From Durusdinium trenchii (Eukaryota; Sar; Dinophyceae; Suessiales; Symbiodiniaceae), in the NCBI GenBank assembly GCA_963970005.1, contig CAXAMN010000001.1, forward strand, positions 3,719,329-3,783,328: a DNA stretch of 64,000 bases, written 5' to 3'. This document shows, piece after piece, positions 39,500-48,206 of this stretch. The notes beneath the pieces are model-generated. The model did no database searches. It saw nothing but the letters and a program-made list of their open reading frames with translations, and was not told the origin of the DNA. The first letter of the stretch is position 1, and each line of letters opens with the position of its first letter. A program made the position numbers and the translations under genes.

Positions 39500-39977
39500 C
39501 AGCTCGCCTTCTTTGCGTACCCGGTGCCTCCTGCGGGCTCCCTATCATCGGCGATGACATGCCACAAAATACTAAGGATTTTGTCCATCAACAGTATCAC
39601 AAAATGATCTAGGGTCTTGGGCTGCTCACGCCGCTCACACTTGCTCACGCTGCGCCTCCAGCTTCCCAAATCCGTGGCGCCCCTTTCTCAAAGCGGACGC
39701 ACAGTCCATGCAGGGCCACATGGCAGCCTCTTTGTTTTTCTGCACATGGCGACCTGCTTTGGCGCGCATCCCCATTCCTCTCAAGCTTCTCAGGGGAAGA
39801 GCAGTGGCAAATATGCGTTCGGCCAAGAGCACCCGAAAACAAACAAGTTGAGGGCTGGTTGAACCGGAAGCCTGCTCACGTCCAAGGTATGGGGACTTTT
39901 TTGTTTGTATGGCTACCAGTCGAGTTGAAAGCGAAATGATCCTGATTATTATATATATATACTTATTCCGTTTTGGG
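39500..39977. other. Tract with competing open frames
   Basis: Minus 39635-39850 (FATALPLRSLRGMGMRAKAG; CMDC) and plus 39617-39862 are both protein-like. No strand is chosen. 39948-39963 is AT-rich. Confidence 0.3.
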
Positions 39978-40110
39978 GTTGTGCAAGATGCAAGAGTCGG
40001 CAAGAGTTGCATCCAGGAGCTGCAAGAACGCCTGGGCTGCCGTGTGGATGGCCCTGTGAACCCACTGGAGTTGCACTTGGCTGCGCAGCTGTCGAGAAGG
40101 ACCACCGTGG
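39978..40110 (+). CDS. Putative exon, unknown protein
   Basis: Very good codon use from GTTGTGCAAGATGCAAG onwards (SCIQELQERLGCRVDGPVNP, LELHLAAQLSRRTTVDW). A 16-bp direct repeat, GGACCACCGTGGATTG/GGACCACCGTGGATGA, marks the 3' side (40100-40130). No family was recognised. Confidence 0.4.
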
Positions 40111-40368
40111 ATTGGGACCACCGTGGATGACCTTTTTTGATTGGTCGAAGCAGCGGAAACCTTTAAGACGAAGCGACGGGCCTCTCACCACGACCTTTCG
40201 TGGATCCGTATGTCACGTCTGTCATTTTCCCCCACGACACGGGTGTCAAATCTGAACCGTTCACGTATGACCTTGCTGGGTACGACCCAACGACCCCGAG
40301 GTGAAAGGGATTGCTGGAAGATGCATCCTTTACCAAAAAGGTGGATGTTCCATGATCTTGTTGTACAA

Positions 40369-40398
40369 CCGTTTGTTTGTTTGTTTGTTTGTTTGTTT
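40369..40398. repeat. (GTTT)n microsatellite
   Basis: Seven consecutive GTTT units. Confidence 0.9.
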
Positions 40399-41764
40399 TT
40401 GTTAAATATTCTTACAGTAGTTTTTTGAAAGAGTCCTGGCAAACAAGACCCTTGCATGTTGATTTACTTTTACTTTGTTGCGCAGGAACCTCGACCAGTG
40501 TGATTTGAAGGAGCTGATTGCGGCCACGCTCCTGGGTGGAGAAGACTGGTCAGGTCCAAAACCTGTTGCGTTGATTTCCTGTCCACAACTGGGGTCTGGG
40601 GGTTCCCTCGGGTTCCACTTCTCTATTCCAGGAGTAGTTCCAAGTTGCTTTGGTATGAATCGACCTGCGGTGAGTGGATGCTCTCCCCATGGCATCCTTA
40701 TCCTCCACATCCGTGTATGACTTTTGTTCACAACGGCTGTCATTATTCTTCACCTCCTTTAACTGGGCGACTTCCAAGCCAGGATGATCCCGAAAAACAC
40801 AGAGCCAGAGGCGTTCAGGTGTTGGTTAACAAGGACAGCAGCCTTCAAAGTCAGGCATGTCTTAGATACTTGGAAGGCCTAGCATGGGGCAGTGAATGAT
40901 ATGGAACACGTATGGAGGACAGGTCAAAAAGTGGTAAACCTTGGGTGGGCGTTCTTGTGTGAGGGTTCAACAGGAGAATGCCAAAGTTTCTGTGATGACA
41001 ATAGATAGCTTTCCTCCACACTTTGGGAAGAGCAAGCTTACTTTTCAACTTCTGAACATTTCTGAGCAATGACGTCGCCCAGTCTAAGGCTTTCCTTGCG
41101 TGGAAGACCCAGGGTAGAAGAACATGTTCCAGACTTGATTTAGAGAGCTTACTCAGCAAACACACTTCCTAGCTAGACCATCAAGCGGGTGTCCTGGCTG
41201 GAGATCCCTACTGCAAGTAGGATAGTCCATCGGACACCCGTTGGATGGTCCTTTGAGCTGTTTCTTCTTCTTCTTCTGAGTGCAATAAGGGCCAGGAGTT
41301 TGCCAACGGATTTGATCCCAAGGTCTACAGGTTTGAATCTCAAGTCACCCAGGGGTTTCTTCAAGTGGAGTCATGAACCCGCCCATTTGCACCTATCAGA
41401 GTTGGCTCTCCCCCTCAGGGGTAACTGAAGACTGGATGGTCGGCGTCAATCTGCCGATCCACAGCTTTCTCTCTTAGTGCTTTCACTCGGAAACGCTCCT
41501 CCACGCGTTTCCAACGGTGACTGGCGGCTGAGGGTGTCGACTCTCAAAGATGCGGTGGGCGAATCTGTGAGGGAAGCACTTTGCTGGGGAGCTCAGAAGC
41601 ACTGCGGCACCTCAGAGGTGATGATGGGAGAGATCTGAGAGATCTACAAAACTCCGTCTCACCGAGACGGAGACGTCTGCCAGAAAAAGGGCCGCTCTAA
41701 GGGTACTGGTCATGCATAACATCAGGGACATTTAGGGATCCTCTTCCTGGGTCGTTCCTCTTGA
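40399..41764. other. Mostly non-coding tract with a perfect hairpin
   Basis: No confident gene. CTCCGTCTC-ACC-GAGACGGAG at 41652-41672 is a perfect 9-bp hairpin; its stem core is the same as that of the 28719-28735 hairpin. A 79-codon plus frame at 41189-41428 is possible but weak. Confidence 0.35.
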
Positions 41765-42283
41765 AAACACGAGCGTGTCGTACGTGTCGTAACGTCTCCC
41801 AGTGTAGTCTCCAACGAAGAGGAGTTCTTGCTCTCCATGTCACACCTCCTTCGCCCGGAAACCCTTTGGATTTATTTGGATTCCAGAGTTCGCGCGACAA
41901 ATTTGGATGATCTTTGGGTCGCAACTGGGTTGGGTTCTCCAAACGGGTTCAGGTGGTCGATGGGAGTGACTCTCGAGCTTCTCTCGCCTCCTGTCGAGAG
42001 GTCCGTCATCTGAGGTGCCATCGCATGCAGCCGCGTGGGCTTGCATGATGAGGACGGCCCGCGCGAGCAGGAGGGTGACGTTCCAATGGTTCATCATGAA
42101 GAGATAAAAGAGCTATTTTCAGGTGCAAGAAGTCAGAAAGTCAGAATTCGTTTGTGGATGGCCCTCAGAATGAATGGGTTTAGCTTTTCTCATAAGGTTT
42201 GTCAGGTCCAGACCCTGTGTGCGTTTTTGGTCACCCAATTTCAAGAATTGGCCTCATCGAGACCACTGTGCCCCATCGATTAA
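41765..42283 (+). CDS. Coding-like frame interrupted by one TGA
   Basis: One frame with exon-quality codon use from 41765 (after TGA) to 42013 (VVSNEEEFLLSMSHLLRPET, NLDDLWVATGLGSPNGFRW), stopped by TGA 42011-42013, then continuing in the same frame with equally good use to about 42110 (VGLHDEDGPREQEGDVPMVH) and open to 42283. Either the TGA ends one exon and a second exon happens to share its frame, or it is a nonsense mutation or a recoded codon. No family was recognised. Confidence 0.42.
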
Positions 42284-42286
42284 CCC

Positions 42287-42526
42287 TTGATTTGTGGCTC
42301 GCCAAAGGATAACAGGTTCCTACCAGCGAAGCATCGAGAATTGCACCTCATCGAGACCTGCGAAGCATCGAGAAGATCGATCAAATCGGATCGTTCCTCC
42401 TTGGACCATGTCGGAGTGACGCGTGAGTTGGAAGCCGGGAACTCGCCTCGCTGGGGACCCCTGCCAGCCATTTGGCCCAGAGGATCTCCAGACACTGTGA
42501 GGTCGTGGGAGTTTGGTACTATATAG
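42287..42526 (+). CDS. Putative exon, unknown protein
   Basis: Open from after TAA 42281-42283 to TAG 42524-42526. Polar with plausible codons (LHLIETCEASRRSIKSDRSS, LDHVGVTRELEAGNSPRWG). It contains the direct repeat GCGAAGCATCGAGAA (42326 and 42360). The minus strand (42280-42594) is also open. Confidence 0.33.
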   Translation: MICGSPKDNRFLPAKHRELHLIETCEASRRSIKSDRSSLDHVGVTRELEAGNSPRWGPLPAIWPRGSPDTVRSWEFGTI

Positions 42527-43145
42527 ATGGTACTAGTAGTACCAGTTTTCTCAAACACAAAAAACACCTCCAGATTTAGATCGAACCCATCCAAATCACT
42601 CGGTACTAGAGATCAAAGGTCCAAGTCTGTGGCCCCAACACCAAAACAACATCGGGGGCGAGTTATCTCTCCTGCTTTTTGTTAGCGAAGACGGGATGGA
42701 ATATGGAAGACGAGTGCTTCAATACATGTGGGTGGGTTGGTGCTCTTTTGAGATGTTTTGATGTTCAACCCCTTATATACTTAGCACCATTGATCCCTTT
42801 GACTTCCTTTTTTCGTTCCTGCCGTTTTCAACCGGCCGGGAGCCCCACGACTATCTCCAGCCCGACGCCCCAATTGTGGACTCAAACACGACCCCTATTT
42901 GGGTCCGAAACAAGGCCAATGCTTCGGCTTTGAGAGAGAGATTCCCTCATGCATAGTCATCCGAAAGTACATTCGATAAATAAACAAATAAAATATTAGA
43001 TCTTGTTTTTTGTGACTCTCCTATCCAGGAGGCACGCTTTTCCTTTCCAGACTCGTGCGATTGGTGTTTCGCACTCCAGAATCGTAGGTCCAAATCAGAT
43101 CCCCAAAGATACCCGACGTCTTCATCTCTGAATCGATGGCCCCGA
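42527..43145. other. Spacer
   Basis: No gene is called. The 3' part of a minus frame (42947-43405) crosses it, but its antisense partner 43146-43502 is preferred. Confidence 0.3.
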
Positions 43146-43502
43146 ATGTTTCGCCACGCCCACATTTTGGGAGGTGAAACCCACCGAACGCGTAACTCGG
43201 AACAACACCTGTGCTCAGAAAAAATGGGTGTGAAAGGCACAACGGACCTGTTTCTTCGATCCTTCAATCCCCTCCGGTCCGGTCCACTCTCTCCGATGCG
43301 GTACCGCGCCGATGCCTCTTTCGGCGTGGGCGCCTGGTGTTGGCCCTGCCGGACCTCGTGGGACATCGCACGGGTGCGGTTGGTTGGAAGGGAGCTGGGT
43401 TCCAAGCAGGAGAGGAACAGCCACCCGTCTGGAGGCTGGAGGCGATTAGAGGCGAAGTATGGAGAAGAGACCAGAGAACAGACAGCAAGGAAGGAGTGCT
43501 AA
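43146..43502 (+). CDS. Hypothetical protein, 118 aa
   Basis: ATG 43146 to TAA 43500-43502. Basic, with a Cys/Trp cluster (GVGAWCWPCRTSWD) and a charged C-terminus (RLVGRELGSKQERNS, LEAKYGEETREQTARKEC). Codon use is consistently GC3-rich across 118 codons. A 152-codon minus frame overlaps. A CWPC pair could bind metal, but one pair is not enough to call a domain. Confidence 0.42.
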   Translation: MFRHAHILGGETHRTRNSEQHLCSEKMGVKGTTDLFLRSFNPLRSGPLSPMRYRADASFGVGAWCWPCRTSWDIARVRLVGRELGSKQERNSHPSGGWRRLEAKYGEETREQTARKEC

Positions 43503-43949
43503 GCTGTTGCTAAGTTTTTTCTGGAGCGGAGAGTTGTCAGAGTTGTCCATGTGGTTTACCTTATCAGATTCTCTTGGGCAAAGATCAGCAATTGCAGAAA
43601 GGTGCACAGAAGCCGTGAGGGTTTCCGTTCAAGATTGTAACAGATTTGGTGATGGGGGCTATGGCTGTCTCACGAGGTTTCAGTCCAGGGGATGATCACT
43701 TCTTCCCATGACTTTTTCTGGAGCAGCAATGCAAAGCAAAGAGAAGTGGTTCTTGAGCGCCGGAAGACTAGAGTAATGAGTCGTTGCGGGCCCCACGTAC
43801 TTCTTAGTCACGACCTATGCCGCGACAGAGAGTGGCGGCAGAGAGGTGAAGAAGAAGTGCTTCTCCTTCCGACCGACATTTTGGACGAACACAGAACACA
43901 TGGGTTACCTGGATGGCCAGTAGACAAAAAGGAAGACGACTGTCCTTGA
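43503..43949 (+). CDS. Putative exons, unknown protein (two overlapping frames)
   Basis: Frame 43459-43695 (SELSMWFTLSDSLGQRSAIA) and frame 43692-43949 (REVVLERRKTRVMSRCGPHV, EEEVLLLPTDILDEHRTHG) follow directly on the 43146 ORF and are both coding-like. They may be exons of one gene, but no junctions can be fixed. Confidence 0.3.
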
Positions 43950-44266
43950 TGAACAGGAGGGTGAACTCTATCGACCGACGTCTCCAGGTGTTCCGTGTTC
44001 GTCGCGGGGTCGGTCACCGGTCGCCGGGTCGTTCCTTGTGCGGGTTCCTTCGTGAGGGACGGTCGCTTTGGCACGTTCATCTGGTGTTCTTTTTGGGTAA
44101 GCAGTGGCCAGGCTTTTCAGCCAAAGAGAGGCGATTCTTTTTCATACCCAAGCAGACACCAATTCGAAGTCGTTGGCCAACTAGGAGTTTCTCTCCTGCG
44201 TTCGGGGTTCCGTGGTTTATCCGTGGTTACTACCCTTGGAAAAGGGCGTGACTTCGTGACCTTCCT

Positions 44267-44464
44267 TTGCACCTTTGCACATGGAAAGGCTTTGGGCAGC
44301 TCCGTTGTGTGGACGGATCGTTTCTGCAAAGCTACGACGACTTCGAACGCTTGCGTGAGAGGCCGAACTTGGAACGGGAGTTGGGATGGTCCCGGATTGG
44401 AGATGAGAGCTGTTCGCCCTTTTGTGGACATGCTATTTTGGGGCCTTCTCAACATTTGACTTGA
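44267..44464 (+). CDS. Putative 3' exon, unknown protein
   Basis: Open to TGA 44462-44464. Protein-like sequence GSFLQSYDDFERLRERPNLE then RELGWSRIGDESCSPFCG. Overlapped upstream by a 154-codon frame (43995-44459). The preferred frame has better codon use near its end. Confidence 0.33.
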   Translation: MHLCTWKGFGQLRCVDGSFLQSYDDFERLRERPNLERELGWSRIGDESCSPFCGHAILGPSQHLT

Positions 44465-45384
44465 GTCTCTAGAGCTGTCTTATAGGAGTTTGGAGTCTGT
44501 ACTGGATGTACAGTAAGGTCTCATGAAGTCTCTATGTCTCACAGGACTTACTTGACATAGAGAAATACATTTATATAAGATACGTTGCTGCAGCCAAGAA
44601 GAGGAGCAGGATTTTTTTTTTCATTTTTTCCATCGGCTTGCGATGTTTGGTGCACCTGCATCCTGCAACCCGAATCTACGTGTATATAGAATATATACAT
44701 ATAATATCATATATAATTAATATATTCGCTCTGGCCCGAAGCCCCCTTAAATGGCCGGCGGTGGGCGGTTTTCGGGGGTTCGGGTGGATGTTTGGTCTGG
44801 TGGATCTCCGTGGTTGAAGCGGAGGTCGAATGCAATAGACCTGAGATCTGGTTGACTGTTACGACATATATAGATTTGGCATGATTTGGCTGAGTCTTGG
44901 TTTGAGTGTGGTGAAAGTATTGGTTCATGTTGCGCAACATGCGAGCTGCCCTGCACAGCTAAGCCTCAGCCAAGGAACCCGTTTTTGCTGCGCTCTCCTC
45001 TCGCTAGTACTGATATGATATGATTCGGGTGGCCAGTGTGACAGCTCCAAGAAAATATGACTGACTGGTGCAAGCAGTGAGGAATGAGTGAGGAATGGAT
45101 CCAAAGAAATCGATCACCAGTCATCATTCCGTCATTCTCCACCAGTCATATATCGGTGACACGGCCGTCCACGGCCGTCGAGGTTCTTCGCCGTCCCAAA
45201 AACGAGCCAGGTCAGATGAGCCTTTGCTGATCAGGCGAAGTGGTTTCGGCGACGAGCTATTCAGAGAGACGTCTTTTCCAGAGCACCGAAAAAAGAGCAT
45301 CAGCGCTCAGTAATCCCCAAGAAGGTATGCTGAGCTGGGAGCTTTGGAAGAGAAATCACTTGATATATATATATATATACACAC
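44465..45384. other. AT-rich spacer with microsatellites
   Basis: No confident gene; a weak plus frame at 45095-45313 is possible. T-run at 44612-44630, TATATA-rich stretches at 44685-44720 and (TA)n at 45363-45380. Confidence 0.4.
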
Positions 45385-45419
45385 ACCTAGAGCCTGACTG
45401 ACCTCTGTTTTGATAGGAA
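45385..45419 (+). repeat. 35-bp exact dispersed repeat, copy 2
   Basis: Identical to 35169-35203, again after a (TA)n tract. It lies 0.34 kb upstream of the first ORF of the recombinase retroelement. Confidence 0.85.
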
Positions 45420-45755
45420 GTTCGACCCATATGACTTGGATCGTTGATCCTCGCTCCCGGGGTCACAGGCTCCAGGCTCCAGGCCGGGTCAAAGTACGGA
45501 GACTTTCTCTGAGACGTTCTCGGATCATCGGGGCCTTTTCGGTCCGACCGGACCTGTTGCAGTAGTCACGGGTGGGGTCTCCTTTGGTCGTCTACCTTGT
45601 CATTGGGTCAAGTCGCCCGGAGATCTCTTTGCCATGCCGAAACGGAGGTTCGATTCCAAAGGGGCGAGCAAAGGGGCCAGCTTGACCCGTGTTGTGATTC
45701 GAATGACAGGTGGCCATGGTTTTGCGGTGACGCATTTTTCTCTTGAGTTGAGGGC

Positions 45756-46241
45756 ATGGCTGTCGATGCTGGCCCTTTTGTCCTCAAGCTCCTGGGTTCG
45801 GGGGCGCCGTGTGCCATGCCAGCCTGCAGCACTTGTGGGAGGATCTTCTTCGTTGATCCTTCCGGGTGTTGCAGGGGCTGCATCGCTCTAAGGAGGCTGG
45901 CTGGCGAGCTGAGGTTTGTCCCTCTTGGGGAGCTGGACGCGAGCTTGACGGTCTACCTGCTCGAGACCTGCCTGCACACAGTTGAGTATTTGAGGGACGT
46001 TGCGCACGCCCAAGCAGAGAGGGCAGAGCAGGCAAGGCAGGGCAGGACAGCTCCAGGACTGGGCCTTTCTAGCAACAACAGGTCCGGGACAGAGGGAACC
46101 TCAGCCAGCACGCACACGGCTGCCGGAGGAGAGCACGAGAGGCATCGAGGAGACCGCGAGAGGCCAGCAGAGGAGAGGCCGAGGAAGAAGGAGGAGCGAG
46201 GAGATGATGGGCGAGAGCGCAAGAGAAGGCGCAGAGGCTGA
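45756..46241 (+). CDS. Gag-like ORF1a with Cys-rich motif
   Basis: 161 codons from ATG 45756. Residues ~17-44 carry a Cys cluster (CAMPACSTCGRIFF, then CCRGC) able to form a zinc site. A helical segment with TVYLLETCLHTVEYLRDVAH follows, then a very basic and acidic tail (RPRKKEERGDDGRERKRRRR) suited to nucleic-acid binding. Its end overlaps ORF1b by about 38 bases in another frame. No standard CCHC knuckle is present. Confidence 0.6.
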   Translation: MAVDAGPFVLKLLGSGAPCAMPACSTCGRIFFVDPSGCCRGCIALRRLAGELRFVPLGELDASLTVYLLETCLHTVEYLRDVAHAQAERAEQARQGRTAPGLGLSSNNRSGTEGTSASTHTAAGGEHERHRGDRERPAEERPRKKEERGDDGRERKRRRRG

Positions 46242-48162
46242 GGAAGAAGGTTACGGCGAGTTCGACATTGCTGACACGGTAAGATGGTCCATGATGCAGG
46301 TTCAGGCTGGGACCATAGCCGCTGTGCCCCTGAGAGTCGACGACAAGGAGGTGGTTTGTCCACTGTTCATCACGAAAAGGTGGGTGGACATCGATGGGAG
46401 CGTTTCGGCCGAGTACGTCTCGCTAGGTACACTCGACCCACAGGTCTCCCGGAAGGTCACCCAGCTCTCCAAGACCCTTGGTTGGGTCCACTTTTGCAAC
46501 TCCCCGTCCTGTCAGGTACCAGGAAACTATTTGAGTCATGTTCAACGTGTGGCCCTGTCGCGAGGAGACGCCATGGATCGGACACAGCTTGGACACACAG
46601 GACTTCGACGTTGGGTGCAACTCGTCTGGGAGCATTTAGGTTTAGATGTGAGTTCAACCCCAGAGGCTGCAGAGGAGTCCACGTCCGGAGAACGAGGACC
46701 CAGGCGAGAGCGGAGAGGGGCCCTGAGAGGAGTTGGCAAGAGAAGAGGAGGCAGCGCAGAGGAGACAGAGGATGCAGAAGGCCTGCAGGCAGAGAGAGGC
46801 CGAGAGAGAGGGCTTGGCACGGAGGCGCATGCTTCAAGGAGAGTTTCGTTTGCCGCTTCCCCGCTGTTCATGGACCTGGAGGAGAATGCCGGCGCAGAGG
46901 AGGAGCAGCTGAGGAAGAGGCAGAGGAAGGAGCAAGGCAGAGAGGCCCGAGGCGCAGAGCAGAGAAAGGCTGTAGGAGTTGGAGAGGCGTTGAAGGATCT
47001 GAGGAAGGAGCTCACCGAGCAGAGCGCGAGAGACCTGAGGCGGGAGGAGGAGCCTGGTACCGGGCCTATATCAAAGCCAAAGACATCAAGCTCTGCAGCG
47101 GACATGGGTGGAAGAAAGAGCCCGGGACCCTTGACCCTGGGGTTGGAACCACCATCCTCCAAGGTATCAGCCATCCTGGAAGCCGAGTCCGAGGTGCCAA
47201 GAGGAGGTTCTTCGAGTGGCAAGAGAGCCAAGAGCCCGCAAGAGGAGTTGGCAGCTGCAGCTGCTACATCTTCGGGGAGCGGTGCTGGTGCGCAAGGGTC
47301 AAGGAAGCGCGACAAGAAGAAGAAGAAGAAAGGAAAGGGAGACAAGATCCTGCGTGCTCTGAAGGGTGCATTGATGAGCAAGAAAAAGAAGAAGAAGAAG
47401 AAGAAGGAGGACAGAGGCAGTCGAGAAGGAGGCGGGGGCCCGCCGGACAGCGACGGAGACAGCGACCCTTCAGGGAGCTCCAGTTCCGAGGATTCAGAGG
47501 ACGAGGAGTCAAGCTCTTCAGAGGAGAGGTTCACGAGGAAGTTCAAGGCGCCGCTGAAACGAAAAGCGGGGAAGAAACCAGGCAGTGTGGCAGAGCTATT
47601 GTTGACCCAGATCGCCCAACAGCTGCAGGAGCTTCATGTGGAGAGAGATCAACTCCTCACTGCAGGACCACGGGTGACAAGCTACTGGCAGATCACCCTG
47701 CGACCTCGACACGGTGCCTTCCTGCCAGCCATGCGAGAGCTATATCTGCTCGGAAGCGCCATCGATCGAATCAGGTCAGGCCACCTCCTCTCAGCGCTCG
47801 ACTATTTGGCCGGTCGCTTCATGGCCGTGGAATCGGCCATATCCGAGGGCTGGGCTATGGCCCGTTTCCTCGAGGTTTGCACACCGGAGGAGGAGTTGGT
47901 GGCACCGGCAGAACTTCAACTTCAAGCCCGCAAACATGGACAGTTGATAGCCCGAGCTCATGGAGCAGAAGGAAAAGGGAAAGGACAAGGAGGCGGCAGA
48001 CCCTGGGCGCCCTATGGCGGAGGTGGAGCTCCGTGGCGCTGGGCAAAGGGAGAGAAAGGCAAGAAAGGAGGAAAAGAGAAGAACCAGAAGGGCTACAAAG
48101 ATGGCAAGAAGACCAAGGCAGGGAAGGACGCCCCGAAAGGGGACCACGAGGAGGAGAAGTGA
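46204..48162 (+). CDS. Gag-like ORF1b, Lys/Glu/Ser-rich
   Basis: 652 codons from ATG 46204, chosen because it overlaps the end of ORF1a by only 38 bases; the frame is open upstream to 46000. Residues ~20-130 form a folded, conserved-looking domain (VVCPLFITKRWVDIDGSVSA, LGWVHFCNSPSCQVPGNYLS). The middle is low complexity (Arg/Glu, then poly-Lys from AAG runs, then Ser/Asp). A second structured region near the end (LLTQIAQQLQELHVERDQLL, MRELYLLGSAIDRIRSGHLL) is followed by a Gly/Lys-rich tail. Probably a particle or RNA-binding protein. Confidence 0.65.
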   Translation: MMGESAREGAEAEEEGYGEFDIADTVRWSMMQVQAGTIAAVPLRVDDKEVVCPLFITKRWVDIDGSVSAEYVSLGTLDPQVSRKVTQLSKTLGWVHFCNSPSCQVPGNYLSHVQRVALSRGDAMDRTQLGHTGLRRWVQLVWEHLGLDVSSTPEAAEESTSGERGPRRERRGALRGVGKRRGGSAEETEDAEGLQAERGRERGLGTEAHASRRVSFAASPLFMDLEENAGAEEEQLRKRQRKEQGREARGAEQRKAVGVGEALKDLRKELTEQSARDLRREEEPGTGPISKPKTSSSAADMGGRKSPGPLTLGLEPPSSKVSAILEAESEVPRGGSSSGKRAKSPQEELAAAAATSSGSGAGAQGSRKRDKKKKKKGKGDKILRALKGALMSKKKKKKKKKEDRGSREGGGGPPDSDGDSDPSGSSSSEDSEDEESSSSEERFTRKFKAPLKRKAGKKPGSVAELLLTQIAQQLQELHVERDQLLTAGPRVTSYWQITLRPRHGAFLPAMRELYLLGSAIDRIRSGHLLSALDYLAGRFMAVESAISEGWAMARFLEVCTPEEELVAPAELQLQARKHGQLIARAHGAEGKGKGQGGGRPWAPYGGGGAPWRWAKGEKGKKGGKEKNQKGYKDGKKTKAGKDAPKGDHEEEK

Positions 48163-48206
48163 GGGCGCCAAAGCGGCGCAAGCGAGATAATTCGGATAAG
48201 GAGTGC

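Noticed and set aside
45646-45660. GGTTCGATTCC box-B-like sequence (possible tRNA or SINE)
   Set aside because: No T-stem pairing, no matching A box and no acceptor stem around it.
46542-47546. 334-codon minus-strand ORF rich in Ser/Pro/Phe
   Set aside because: Antisense to ORF1b in purine-rich DNA; open because the sense strand lacks the complementary stop triplets. No domain is visible.
46284-48206. N-terminal 641 codons of the long pol frame
   Set aside because: Overlaps ORF1b and is basic low-complexity sequence; treated as composition-driven openness, with pol placed from ATG 48207.
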